Shown here one piece after another: positions 12,866-24,801 of a stretch of 64,000 nucleotides of DNA. The stretch is from Vitellaria paradoxa (taxonomy: Eukaryota > Streptophyta > Magnoliopsida > Ericales > Sapotaceae). Under the pieces are notes generated by a model. It did no database searches and was not told where the DNA came from. It saw nothing but the letters and a program-made list of their open reading frames with translations. The translations under genes and the position numbers were made by a program. The stretch spans positions 19,603,936 to 19,667,935 of the forward strand of contig CM034233.1 in NCBI GenBank assembly GCA_019916065.1, given 5' to 3'. The first letter of the stretch is position 1. Every line of letters begins with the position of its first letter.

Positions 12866-13512
12866 GGGCCCATTTGGTGCAACAAAATTTGCTGAATATT
12901 TCTGAAAACCTTTATTACATTTTTACATTTTTTTACCTTCTCAAAATTCTAAAAAAGTTCAATACCTTCTAAAAAAAAATTGATAACTGAAATTCGGTTA
13001 ATTAAATAGTAAAAATTTTTTTTGCTATTCTCACTACGGACTCCTAAGTTATAGAATGACAGCTACTTTGACTAATTTTTTCGGAGTTGTTCCGATAGAT
13101 TGTAGAAATCTGTTTGAACACTTACATGGAATGATAAAGTATAACGCATAATAGTTCAATACCGTCCAAATGATTCGCACCAAATTGTTCCGACGGTTTG
13201 GCACTGTCAATTTCCGTCCAAACAAACCACTGTAAATCCTTCTGACTGTTTGGCACTACCAACTCCGTCCAAATAGACCACCGTAAACTATTTTGACACT
13301 AGTGACATTTTGACTCCGATTTGGTTTGTAAAAAAATCATGACTGATACAAAATTTTGAAACCTCCAAACAGAAATCCAATTCGTCGGAACGAGAATCCT
13401 ATTATTCATCCAAAAAAAATGCAGTTTGAGATATGTGTACCAAGTACTAAAAGTTTCCCCAAATCATATTTTTCGCTATTTTTTGTTATTTTTCACCACG
13501 CCAAACGGACCC
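12866..13512. mobile_element. Tourist/PIF-like element, family A copy 2
   Basis: This 647-bp element has TTA on both sides (12863-12865 and 13513-13515). Its right end, CACGCCAAACGGACCC, is better preserved than the left end GGGCCCATTTGGTG. It is collinear with 6489-7120, including the internal CCGTCCAAACNGAC repeats and the AAAAATGCRGTTTGAGAT block near the right end. No transposase frame. Confidence 0.85.
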
Positions 13513-13515
13513 TTA

Positions 13516-16500
13516 GTTTGAAAAAAGAGAAAAAAATAAAGTTAACTTTTTAATAGTTGACTACTATCTCACTATTGAAACATTAGCTTTTTTTTGTATT
13601 TAGGAAGAAAAAAAATTAACTTTTTAGTAATTAAATTTTTAATTTTTTGTTAATTAAAAATTTTTATTATTGATGATTTAAAATATAAGAGAATAAATTT
13701 AATTATTTAAAAAAATAAAAAAATTGAGTTGTCGGAGGTTAAGGTTTTCCAGACATAGCCTGAGGATTATTTCTGACAAAAGTCGTTCCCCCTTTCTACC
13801 ACCAGAAACCTCTGAAAATTGCTCAAAGTCAGGTTGCATATGGATCGTTTAACACTTCAAATATGATATCGTTTCCAGTTACATTCATATTAAGGAATTT
13901 ATTATTATTAATTTTTCATGAAAACTATGTGATTATTTTAAAAAATGAAATGAAATATAAATGAAAGAAAAGTTTTAGTATTTAATGTTGAAAAAATAAT
14001 CAATTGTGGGCAAAATATGTTATTTGTGTGTTATAGGCTATCATAAAGGTTAAGCCCATTTAAAGTGGTCTGTTAAGATTTTAAAGTTTTAGGCTTTATA
14101 ACATCTCAATTTTGTATGGGCCTTTAATGTGTAGATACCTAAGCCCATATTTTTATTTTATGATAGGACGAATAGAAGTAGGGTTTCTACAATTATTATA
14201 AATAGGTTATGGTCCCCTTGTCATACGTAAAAGTTTTCTAATCAATCCGAAATCCCATCGTCAAAGAGAATAAGGAAAAGAAACATACGTATAGATTTAA
14301 AAGATCAAGAACCACAAAATTACATCAATGGATTCAGGTACGCTTCCGCATTAATTTATTTTCTTGATAATTCGATATGAATTAAATCTTCAACATTTAA
14401 ATCATAAATAACTGTAGTATAAAATTATAAATATATGAAAATAATAAGTTGTTTAAACATTAAAATGAAGTGTTTTTATTAATGAAAGAGAAAGATATAT
14501 TAATTTTACCATCATGGTATTAAAATTTTAAAAAGAATAAATTACATCTATCTCCCGTATTTATTTTCTCTCAACATTTAAATATCACACTCTATCTCTC
14601 TTATTTTTAAAAATTATTAATTTTGACCTCTTTTTGTCAGTCAATTGTTAGAATTTGAATGAGAAGTAATGACATTATTTATAAAGTTGTAATAATGCAC
14701 TAAATTTGTCCATTTTATTAATAGAATGGATTCTTTTTAATATCGGAGTATATTTATTTTTATAGTAAAAAATTTAATAGCGTCGAAAGCAATAGGAAGG
14801 GAGTTTAGGTTAATGGGCAATTGTTATGTCTAGGCTTTATGTGTGATGCACTACAACGAAAATATTCTAAGAATTTGTTAAAAAAAAAAGGAAAAAAAGA
14901 AAGGAAAGAAATTAAAAGAGAAAAAAGTGATAGGAAATTTTAAGCAAGCGACATAAAATAAAAAAATATTAAAATTATTTTATTTTTTTATTTAAGTAAG
15001 GAAATGAGTAAAAATTTGTTGAAAATTAAATTTTTATTTAATTAATCATAAAACATAAACATTAATATATCTAAAAATTTTAATTTTTTTTTCAAGTAAG
15101 TAATATATGTCGCTTGGACCAGTTGACATAGTTATACCTTATCTTCCAAGAAGAGATAAAGAGAACAGAGAACTCCTCTCTGCATCACTCTTAAGGTAAA
15201 TTCTAATACCTAATTAAGTTTTTTCAAATTTACATCTCAAAAATGAGATTATTTTTTAATCTGTTGAATTTTCTATTTGCAAGAAGGAATTTAAAGCCAC
15301 AATCCTTGAATAGGAACTCGAGAAGGTGATTGATTTGGAGCAACAACAAAGCCAAGTCATTTGAACAAAATTTTGTAAATAAATAGAAACAAATTAAAGA
15401 CTCCTAAGTCTTATTATAATGATTTCTATGTATCAGTAAAAGTAAATCCATGTTTTGCTTTTGGATTTGTTAATATTCTTTTTTCAAAGTACATTGTAAG
15501 TGTCAAAAATAAGAAAACCTTTTATTTATTTGTAGAAAGCTTTTCTATCCTTGAGTTTCACCCCATGGTATGGTTAAGCAAGTGTAAAGTATCAATTTGT
15601 TTATTTCAAATTATGTTTACTAAAATATTCGTTATTTTGACTCTCTGAATGTTTAAAGACGTGTTGACACAGACGTGTTAAGGAATATGTTGTACTGCTA
15701 TGAAATATATTTTTGACCCATCCAACTAAAAATTTAAATTAAATTATAACAGATAAAGGTTTATATATATTTTTGATATAAATTGAATTAAATATTTAAT
15801 TTTATTTATACGTGCAACACTGTTGCACTTGAACTAGTACATATATATTTATATGTCCTCTGGGGAACGCTGACAAATAACAAGCCCTTGAGCTAAGCTT
15901 GAGGCTTAAGTTATAAGAAGGCATCTAAACTGCACAGACTATTGCTTTGAAATAAAATAAAATTTTCATCTTTGTCAACGGGATCAAATTTTGGACAAGG
16001 TTTAGAAACACAATCAAATTAACCTCCAAATCAGTGGTGCGTGTCACATCAATAAGCCGCCGCTAGAGACCAAACCGACTGCAGAAAAGTCCCAAAAAGT
16101 TGAGTGGAAAATTTTAAATAACTACCCCCGGGCTACATTTAAATGAAGAATTTAATTATTAAGAAAGAAAAAAAATTAAAAATTCTTTATCTTTTTTAAA
16201 TTGTAATAAAAACTAAAAAAGGGAAAATTTTTAAAAATCAAAATTAAAAATTAATATATTAATGAATATCTTTTCTTTTATTTTATAAATATATATATAT
16301 ATATTTAATCCATTTAGATAAAGATATAAATTTAAAATTTTATATTTCCTTCCTCATTTCTCTGCCTCTTTCTCTTCTTTTTTTTTTCCCCCACCAAATC
16401 CTTACTTCAAAAATTTTAATTTCAAATTTTAATCGGTTAATTTACCTTGAATCTTCCAAACCTCTCCAATACAGGCACCTAGTGCAGCCCTTCCTGGAAA

Positions 16501-16866
16501 ACAAACAAGATTCACTGCTTACATTACAATTGACGTGTAATAGTTTTGATATTGCCCATCATTTCCCTGAAGAGATAAGCAAGATGCATCCCACAAATGA
16601 AATACTCATCCCACTCATACTTTGAACATATGTAGGCTCCGTTTGGAGTACTTTTTTTTTTCCTTCAAATCTCTACAAATTTTTTTAAAATTTAAATTTT
16701 TTATTCATTATACAAATTATAAAAAAAAATTTATTCACTGCATAAATTACGTAACTGTAATTTTTTAAAATTTAAACAAATTTAAATAAATTTCAACGAT
16801 CCCAAGCACCTTGTAATAAACAACAGGGCAAATATAGGAATGCGCATGGGCATATGCGCATATGAG
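13516..16866. other. A+T-rich intergenic DNA with possible LTR relic
   Basis: No gene seen. Around 14030-14340 there is a promoter-like arrangement (AAGCCCATTT, GTAGGGTTTCTAC, TATAAATAGG at about 14198) that resembles the U3/R part of a plant LTR or pararetroviral-type promoter, but no paired LTR, primer-binding site or coding region could be found. The sequence at 16636-16800 resembles the short MITE at 11435 in inverted orientation. The rest is low-complexity. Confidence 0.4.
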
Positions 16867-16874
16867 CTGCCTCG

Positions 16875-17467
16875 TATAGATGTCAACGGGACGGGTATAG
16901 GGCGGATATAACCTTTCTTGTCCCCGTCCCTGTCCCCATTTAGCAATACCTTTACCCATCTCCGTCCCCATCCCCGTTTCGAAGAAAAAATTTTTTCCAT
17001 ACCCATCCCCACAAGATAATAAATTCCTCGTCCCCGTCCCCATTTACCCGTCAAATATACTAACTATTACAAATTACATATTATATGTATAAAATAAATA
17101 TTTAAAATTATTATATATATTAAATAAAAACTAAAAATATATATACAAATCTTTAACTTTGACTAGTACACTTAACCAAAGAGGAAGGGCCTTTATTTAT
17201 AACCTCACAAGACCTCAACTTCTTTGTGAGAAACAGATGTAGGACTTCTAAAGGAGGCACCACACCAACAAAATTAATAAATAAATATTTAAATGGATAC
17301 GAGACGAGGTGAGGACTATCATACCTTTCCCTGTCCCCATACCCGTTCAGGAAACATTTCAAATCTCCATACCCATCCCCGTCCCTGCTACTAATATCTC
17401 CATACCCTCCCCGAACGAGGCGGGTGAAGCAGGTACCCACCGGGTACAGGTATATTTGACATCCCTA
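16875..17467. mobile_element. hAT-like MITE with 8-bp target duplication
   Basis: This 593-bp element has imperfect ends TATAGATGTCAA and the complement of TTGACATCCCTA (10 of 12). It is flanked by CTGCCTCG (16867-16874) and CTGCCTTG (17468-17475), a 7-of-8 match that fits hAT insertion. Its ends are rich in CCCCGTCCC / ACCCATCCCC motifs, typical of a common plant non-autonomous hAT group. Frames rich in Gly and Asp read across it are chance products of these repeats. Confidence 0.85.
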
Positions 17468-17509
17468 CTGCCTTGTGGCCTTGTATAGAGTATCAAACAA
17501 GTTGAGTAA

Positions 17510-18463
17510 GGCACTGTTTGGAAATGTTTTTGTTTTTTATTTTTTTGTTTATATTTTTAAAATTTTATAACTGACAACAAAAATATATTTGTTAAATCTG
17601 TTTACGTTTTTTTATTTCTAAAAAACGAAAACTTAAACAGAAAAATGTGTTTTCACTTTAACTTTTCTGTTGCAAAAATTTTGTCAATTCTAATATTTTG
17701 TCCATTTTTGCTACATTATATTAAAATAAATAATTTTATTCAAATATTTTATTAAACTAAAAATATTTTTAATAAATAATTAAACTAATTAAATTAATAT
17801 GTGATATATATTATAATTTATTTGTAATAAATAATTAAATTAAATATATTAATTTAATTTAATTTCATAAATAATTTAATTAATAGAAATATATTTTATT
17901 AAATTAGTTTTAATAAATATTATACTTAAATTATTTAATTTAATTTTAAAAATTAATTTAAAATAATTAATTTAACTATTATTAAATACATTTTATTAAA
18001 TTATTTTTAATGAATATCATAATTAATTTTAATTAATTTAATAATTTATTTAATTTATTTAATATGAATTACATATTAAATTATTTTTAATAAATATTGT
18101 TATTAAATTATATAAATTATTATTAAATATATTTTATTCAATTATTTTTAGTAAATAATATAATTAAATTACACTTAATATATTTTATTTTTACTGGATT
18201 AAATGATATAATACTTACACTTTATTCAATTGTTTTTAATAAATAATATAATTAAATTAAATTAATATAAAATATATGTATTAAATTCAATCAATTTTTA
18301 AAAAACTAATAAAATTAAATATTTTATGTTGTAAACAAAGTTATATTTTCAAACATAGTTTCAGTTTTCATTTCAAGAAAAAAAAGAACAACAGAAAACA
18401 ATAAACAGAAAATATAAACATATAAACGTAGATAGAAAAACAACAGTATTACCAAACGACCCC
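17510..18463. mobile_element. A+T-rich TWA-site element, family B copy 2
   Basis: This 954-bp element has ends GGCACTGTTTGG and the complement of CCAAACGACCCC, with TAA on both sides (17507-17509 and 18464-18466). It is collinear with 7164-8098 across nearly the whole length. The interior is dominated by TTAATTTAATTA-type sequence and has no coding frame. Confidence 0.82.
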
Positions 18464-18909
18464 TAAATATATAGCTGTCAAGCCTTCGTCTCCGTTTGAA
18501 ATTTGTAACTTCTCAACTACTAGCTACTCAATTTTTGACTTCTTTCTCTTACATGTTCAACTTCTTTTAAATCATAATGAACAAAAAATATCAAATTAAT
18601 AAAAACTAAGAAAAATAACTTTTTAGTAGTTAGCTAATTGGTTAATGCTTGGATTTCTTATCGAGTAGACTCAAAGCTTATCAAATGAACCATCCAAGAA
18701 ATCATCCCTGCGGAACAAGCATGGCAACCATGACCAATACATTAAGTGATTACAAAGTTGAATGTAATGGTGGAGCCAAACACACCGCGATCATAGTGAA
18801 AACATTTGAATGCATGAAAATACCGTACATATTTCGTTGTAAGTTGAGAGCAACATGTACACCAAATGAACCAAGAAAGCAATAGATACCCCAATTCATT
18901 CCATGCCAA

Positions 18910-21900
18910 CTAATGATGAGAAATCTTGAAATATAGAATAAGGATAATAGCAAGGACGAGAGCTGCAATTACGGAACCGACAATCAATTTGTTCCTGCTA
19001 ATCCTTCTGGACATGCTAGTCAAGATCTTTTTGCTTTTGTCAATGGCATCATCGATCCCATGAAGCTGCAAAAGGAAGAAAATTATCATTTGACACCCAC
19101 TATGACTCTTGCTGCATTCATGACAGGTTTAGTCCAACGAAAAGCATTAGGAAAGGACTATTACAGGAGCATGCCCTTTGTTTCCAAAAGAGGCTCGCTG
19201 AATGAGTCCAATAAGCAGATTAACATAGTGTTAGAAAGTGATAAATGGCAGAATAATCCACTGACTGGCATACCTTGTTATGGGAATGAAGGAGAGTTTC
19301 TCGTTGCTGATGCAAATCTTGAAGGATGGAGACACCGAGATCTTCTGTCTCCAGCATAGCTCTTCTACTCTCTTTGATCCTCTCACTTGACTGATTTAGT
19401 CTCTCAGTTGACATTGCCAGTCTTTCTCGCTGATCTAGAGAAACCTGCACCTTGTCCATCAATTACTGAAGTTTTTCAGCCAAGGTATCAACAATGAAAA
19501 ACCTAGATATGAAAGGTGTTTAATGGGCCATGGAGCCCTAAATGCATGCTAAGTTTATTTCTTAACACAACAAATGCAATATTGGTAAACAACTCTCCAA
19601 TATCCAGCTTTAATGTATATGCACACAACACAGATAAAAAATTCATAACCAAATCATGCAAGAAGAAATTTCCAAGGAAACTACAGACAGGAATTAATTG
19701 AAGTAAAAAACAAAAGTGAAGTATAAATTAAATTGAGGAGGTAGTGTACAACATGACCAATGACTCTGTACAACCATAAATAGCACTGAATCGTAGCAGG
19801 ACAGCCACAATCAACCAAGTAATTGATATATTTGGCTTCATGAGTATGCAGCCATAGCAATCCCAGGGACCTTATGGAAATGTTACACGTTGACAACCCT
19901 CTGATAAGAGGAGCTTGCATTTTCATTCCCACAACAAAGCACTTTTCAGGTCATTAGTGATGCCCATATATCCTCTTCTACCATCAAGGAAGTGTACCTC
20001 TGAGCCTCTTCTCTAATTTGGAATATAAGTGCCAAAGGGCAACCCCAACCCAGGTGAGAGAGAGAAGGGGAAGAAAAGAAAAAGGTTTAAGCCAGTCGAT
20101 GATCATCAAACAAGTTGATTTGCTCGTTTCTACACCAGATACAGATACAATAACCAGTGAGAAATAAATTCCATGTACCAATTTTATCCTAAAAAGAGCA
20201 ATCTGGACCAAACAATGTCATACAGGACAAAAATCTAATTGTCATGGTACTAAGAATAGTGCTTGGTATTAAAAGATCTCTGTAAAGCAAGTATAGTGCT
20301 TAGGATTAAAAGATCTCAGTTCACAGAAAGCACATGGCGAAACCTGAAACAAACAGAAATTTCAGTGGACTAAATCAATTCTGAATAGTAATTTGTACTT
20401 GGAAACAATTTTACTATACTACAAGTCCTAGTTTACCATTTCAATCTATAAAACAATTTGTCCAATCTGACATGATAATTCAACCCAACTCAACAAAGTT
20501 TTAGTTCCAACCATGTTTGGGTCTACTACATGAATCCTCTTTCTCCATTTATTTCTGTCATAGATTATATTTTTCACGTGGCTATATGAAATTAGATATT
20601 CTTCTTCACAATTTCAATCCATGTAATTTAGGTCTACTTTTTGTTCCCTTTATCCCTTCTACTTGGATCCATTTACTCTTTCTTACTTGGAACATCTATA
20701 TTAGACATGACTAAATCATCTTAAATGACAGGATCTAACCACCAAAAAACACCACATGGAAGAAGCTACAATAAGAAATTAATGCAGTGAAGAAACAAGT
20801 TTTTAAAAAAAAAAAAACATTGCAGCAAAATAGCAATGCATGATGTATTCAGTACAAGTATAATTGACTTATTGCTATCTTCCAATCAAATTTATCATTT
20901 CATACAATTTCATGCTCTACGGTTAAGTGTTCTCTTGCAAAAATAAATTCAATAAATTGTAAAATTCAGACATACAGAGTGTGCATCTGCCATTCCAGAC
21001 TCCAACAACTCTTCACGGGAAAGCTGATTAGCATTAGGCGATGAGATTTTCTTGACTTCCCTTTTTAACTGGGTTAAATCAGCTTTGTATTCCCTTAGCT
21101 TAGCCAGCAGGACAGCCTTCAAACTTGGCTGCAAACTTCTTGCCTCGAGATCCATTTTACGTATCTGGTAAAACAAAAAAGGAGATCATAGTACAAACCA
21201 GAACCAAGAGATTCTTCTCAGAATAAACTAATGACACAGCTTATGCAATACCAGAACATCAGCATCATCCACTCCAGATTTTATTTCAGAAATCTTTTGC
21301 TTCTTGTCCTCTGCTAATCAAAACCACATAAAATAATTCATACAGTTCATAGATCATTTACAACAATAATGATTATGGTTTCCAAACCATATGCATGCAT
21401 AAAGATATTACTGACCAGCACTGGATAATTCAGGAAAAAGAAAAAGGCTATGCACAAAAGAAACAATTTCCCTAATACATCCTTGCAAAAACATTCTGAC
21501 AGAACAAACAGAAACTCCCAAAAAAGTAAAATGATAAATCCTAATGTCAATGAGATGTATACCATAAATGATAAAACTTGTCGAAATGCCTAAGATATCC
21601 AATTTCACTGCAGTAAAATATTTTGTACAGCCACCATGAATAAAAGTGCCATATTTAGGAAGAAGAGGTTAAATTTTCACGGTATACTTTTCATGGGATA
21701 CATTTCACATCTCATCATATTACCTAGTAACCTACAACTTTTAGCATGATCACAACAATAACTTATGATAAGACTTCCAAATTGTCCGCAAATTCACATT
21801 ATTGAAACCATGAAGCAAACAGTAACAGCTTAACATTTTATTAATCCGGTTTTTCAACATGAAAAAAATATGCAATTTTTAACCTAACAAAATCATACAC

Positions 21901-22130
21901 AGATCCACATTTCATCAAACATGTCATACTTTCAATAACCATAATAGCAGTACAATTACCACAAGTCATTGAACAATTCATAAAAAAGTACTGTTTGGAA
22001 AATTGAAAAGGTTAAATCCCCCCCCCCCAATACCTCCATCAGCAAGAAGACCGGCCGAGTTACATTTTCTTGACAAACTCGCAGAGAGTTCACAGTACTG
22101 GCGCTCGTAACCTTCGAAGACCTCACTCAT
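18910..22130 (-). CDS. VTI12: VTI12-type Qb-SNARE
   Basis: Five coding exons were read: 22034-22130, 21252-21310, 20976-21164, 19274-19444 and 18910-19065. All are in phase and total 223 residues (Arabidopsis VTI12 has about 222). The protein opens MSEVFEGYERQYCELSASL, the conserved N-terminal three-helix region, and includes ADVLIRKMDLEARSLQPS. The SNARE motif spans about 130-195, with the central-layer glutamine at about Q162 in HQQRETLL. A C-terminal membrane anchor (VGSVIAALVLAIILILYF) ends in KISHH. VTI1 proteins pair with syntaxins on the trans-Golgi network, prevacuolar compartment and vacuole. The sequence is closer to VTI12 than VTI11 (SLQPS, SREELLESGMAD). A non-coding first exon near 22538-22740 is likely. 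Confidence 0.95.
20505..20725 (+). mobile_element. Possible retrotransposon fragment in VTI12 intron 3
   Basis: This segment (GGGTCTACTACATGAATCC, repeated CTTTCT-rich phrases, then TAGACATGACTAAATCATCT) looks like the 3' part of plant RTE-type elements read in antisense, comparable in style to 60060-60300. Similarity was judged by eye and the boundaries are approximate. Confidence 0.35.
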
Positions 22131-22537
22131 CTCGCCTTCAAAGCTTCACACAGCCTAGCCAATGAAAAGAAAGTCCCAAAGAGAGAGTCAAATCAAAATT
22201 TCCAAAGTCTACTATTAAAACAATCAATATTTTGGAATCAAACAACAAAATTTGCTCAAAAATATAATTCCGATCACCATAAATGACAAAATTGCATAAT
22301 CCCTATCTCTTCATCGGCGCTAACCAAAACCCTAAGTGGAATGTGCAAACCTTTCTTTCACAGTACTCAATAAATCGAAGATTTGTTGACAATCAAATGA
22401 TATAATTAAATATGCAGACAAATACAACCTTGTGTATGATGAAACTATACACACACATATCTACGTATTTATTTATAAATCTACAGACGAATATTGGTGT
22501 CAAATGAGCTGAATTTAGATGGAGAAACAAAATTTAC

Positions 22538-22740
22538 CGGGGAACAAAGTGAGAATTGGAAATTTTACAGGGAATTCTGATAACTCGAATGAGTCGAAGC
22601 ACCGGATCGATTGCCGGATCAGAGATTAGTTTGCATCGATCGATTTCTGACCAGGGAAAGGCCTGCGAGAGTCGAAACAATACGAAGAGATTGATAGGAA
22701 GGTGGACGAGTACACACGCTTAGGCGCGCACCGAACGAAC
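22538..22740 (-). other. Probable 5' UTR exon of the VTI12 gene
   Basis: The donor CCCCG|GTAAAT ends at 22538, and a fitting acceptor (GGCTAG|GCTGTG) lies near 22156, 26 bp before the start codon. This would remove a ~380-bp leader intron. The segment is more G+C-rich than its surroundings. The transcription start is not defined. Confidence 0.5.
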
Positions 22741-24801
22741 TGCAGTTTTTGGAACCGGACAATACCGTGTCCACTGTCTAGTTGCTAGATTTGCTACGGA
22801 GACTTCCATCTCAAAATTAATTTAGCCAATACGTAAGAAAGGAGTCTATCATTCATCCGTACAATTATTTTAACATTCTATTTTATAAATGTTATTAAAT
22901 ATTAAAACTTATTGGCTAATATTTTGTTTGATATTTGATCGAAAATGGTGATACAGACGATGTTTGGTTAGCAAAAGTTTAGTCAAAAATATAATTAAAG
23001 TATAAAAATTTAATGTAAAGGTAATATATAGTAAAATTTAATTGGAAAAAGTATAAAAATTTATTGAATTTTGGTTAATTTTGGTCAACCAAACACCTCA
23101 TAATTAAAACATTCACATAATGTAATTTATTTATCTATTTCAAATATGTAAATTATTCAAAATAGGTTTAATAACTTCTTTTCAATAACAAGTTTCATTT
23201 GAACTTTTTATATGGAGAATAATTTAATATAACAAAAAAATAATTAAGTGGTTTTAAATATGTTTAAATTTAATTTATTTGCAAAATAAGATGATGTTGA
23301 AAGAAGTTTTTGGTAAATTGAACAAACTTTCAATAAGCTTCAATGTACATGTCATGGCGGAAAAAAAAAATTGTCCTCAAGGCTATGTTTGGAACATAAA
23401 TTTATAGAGAAAAAAGAAAATTAAACGAAAATGATATGAATGCGAAATAAAATTAAAAAAAATAAATTTATTTTATTTTTCATTAATTTAACAAAATAAA
23501 ACCAAAATAAATAGATATTTATTAACAAAATTTAATTTTTACTCAGTTAAGTGTACAAAAATTACACAAATTATAAATTTTATTTTTCCTTTATTTTTTT
23601 CCCTCCATAAATATCCATGTTTACAACATAGCATAAATTAAAGTCACGGCCAACAAATATATAAATATATGTTACATGTAATCTAAAAACATATCCCTTT
23701 TGTTGGTTGTTTATAAAAGGAAATTTTTAATCATGTTTATATTTATGAATCCGATATCAAGAGATTTGATACTAATTATTCTAATATAACTTTATTAATT
23801 TTGACAATGGTCTCATCATGGCTTAGTTAATTATGAGGGAATTGAAATCATTTTAAAAATGATTATTTAAAATTCTTCTTAGAAGCAAGTGCACATTTGC
23901 AAATAGTTATTTTAAGTAATCATTTGAAAACTTTCAAGTATTATTGGATAGATAGATTTACTCTTTTATTTATATTTTAATACAATTCTAGCTTAAATTC
24001 ATTAATTCAAAACTCTTAATTAACAAGAGGCTATCAATAATTTCTTTGGCTGCAATTACACGAGGTTTGATAGTCCAATCTAATTGGAGCTTTGCCCGTC
24101 TGCTTTAATTTTCCGGTAGGAAGTTGATGTAAGAATTGCCTCTGTAGATCCTTCACTTTTACTGAATGCATTTGATTGCTTGTGCTATCAATCCACTAGA
24201 CAAAATTAAACAACGTTTTAGGGCCAAATCTTTCCCCCACAAGAATGTATTCCATTTATGAGTGTTGCTATTTTTGTTGGTTTATAGTTGTTTGAGAAGT
24301 CATAGTCTCTTGATTTATCCAAGATGATTCTTACTCTACCTAGTTTTGACTATATAAAAATTCGGATGATTTTATTTTGCGGTTGGTTAAATATTTGGCT
24401 AAAATACAGCTTGAAAGCTGTCTTCTCTTCTTCTGCTTGTGTTTTTCTCTCTTCCCCTATTGGCTTGTTTTCTTTCTGATTTCACATCAAAATTTTCGTC
24501 GAAGGAAAGATGAAAAAAGGCCAAAGCAACAAACTAATAAACCTTGGAGAGAGATCTCGAACAAGCTGGTACACGGTTGCTCAAACTTTTTACTCTTTTG
24601 TGAATTACGTCTTGCAGGTCAAACCAATGCTGATATTTGGAGGACCTCAATCAGTCAACTGCAGATTTCAACGTCCCAAACATAAGCTACCAACTACTAA
24701 TAAGAATACATTTTCACAGCCATTCCTGGTAAGTGGTAGATCACATCCATTTTACAGAAAAAAACAACCCAAGTCGTCCGATGTTGTACGATCTCTCGGC
24801 C
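22741..24801. other. Intergenic DNA between VTI12 and GNOM
   Basis: A small MITE-like segment at about 22957-23095 has ends GATGTTTGGTTAG and the complement of CAACCAAACACCTC, with unclear target sites. The remainder is A+T-rich. The part nearest 24800 is probably the 3' UTR of GNOM. No other gene seen. Confidence 0.45.

Noticed and set aside
13986..14340. Complete LTR or pararetroviral promoter
   Set aside because: A TATA box and LTR-like phrases exist, but no second LTR, target duplication, primer-binding site or coding sequence was found.
16765..17440. Three overlapping frames rich in Gly, Asp and Met on the minus strand
   Set aside because: They are read from GGGTA/GGGGAC repeats in the ends of the hAT-like MITE and show no protein features.
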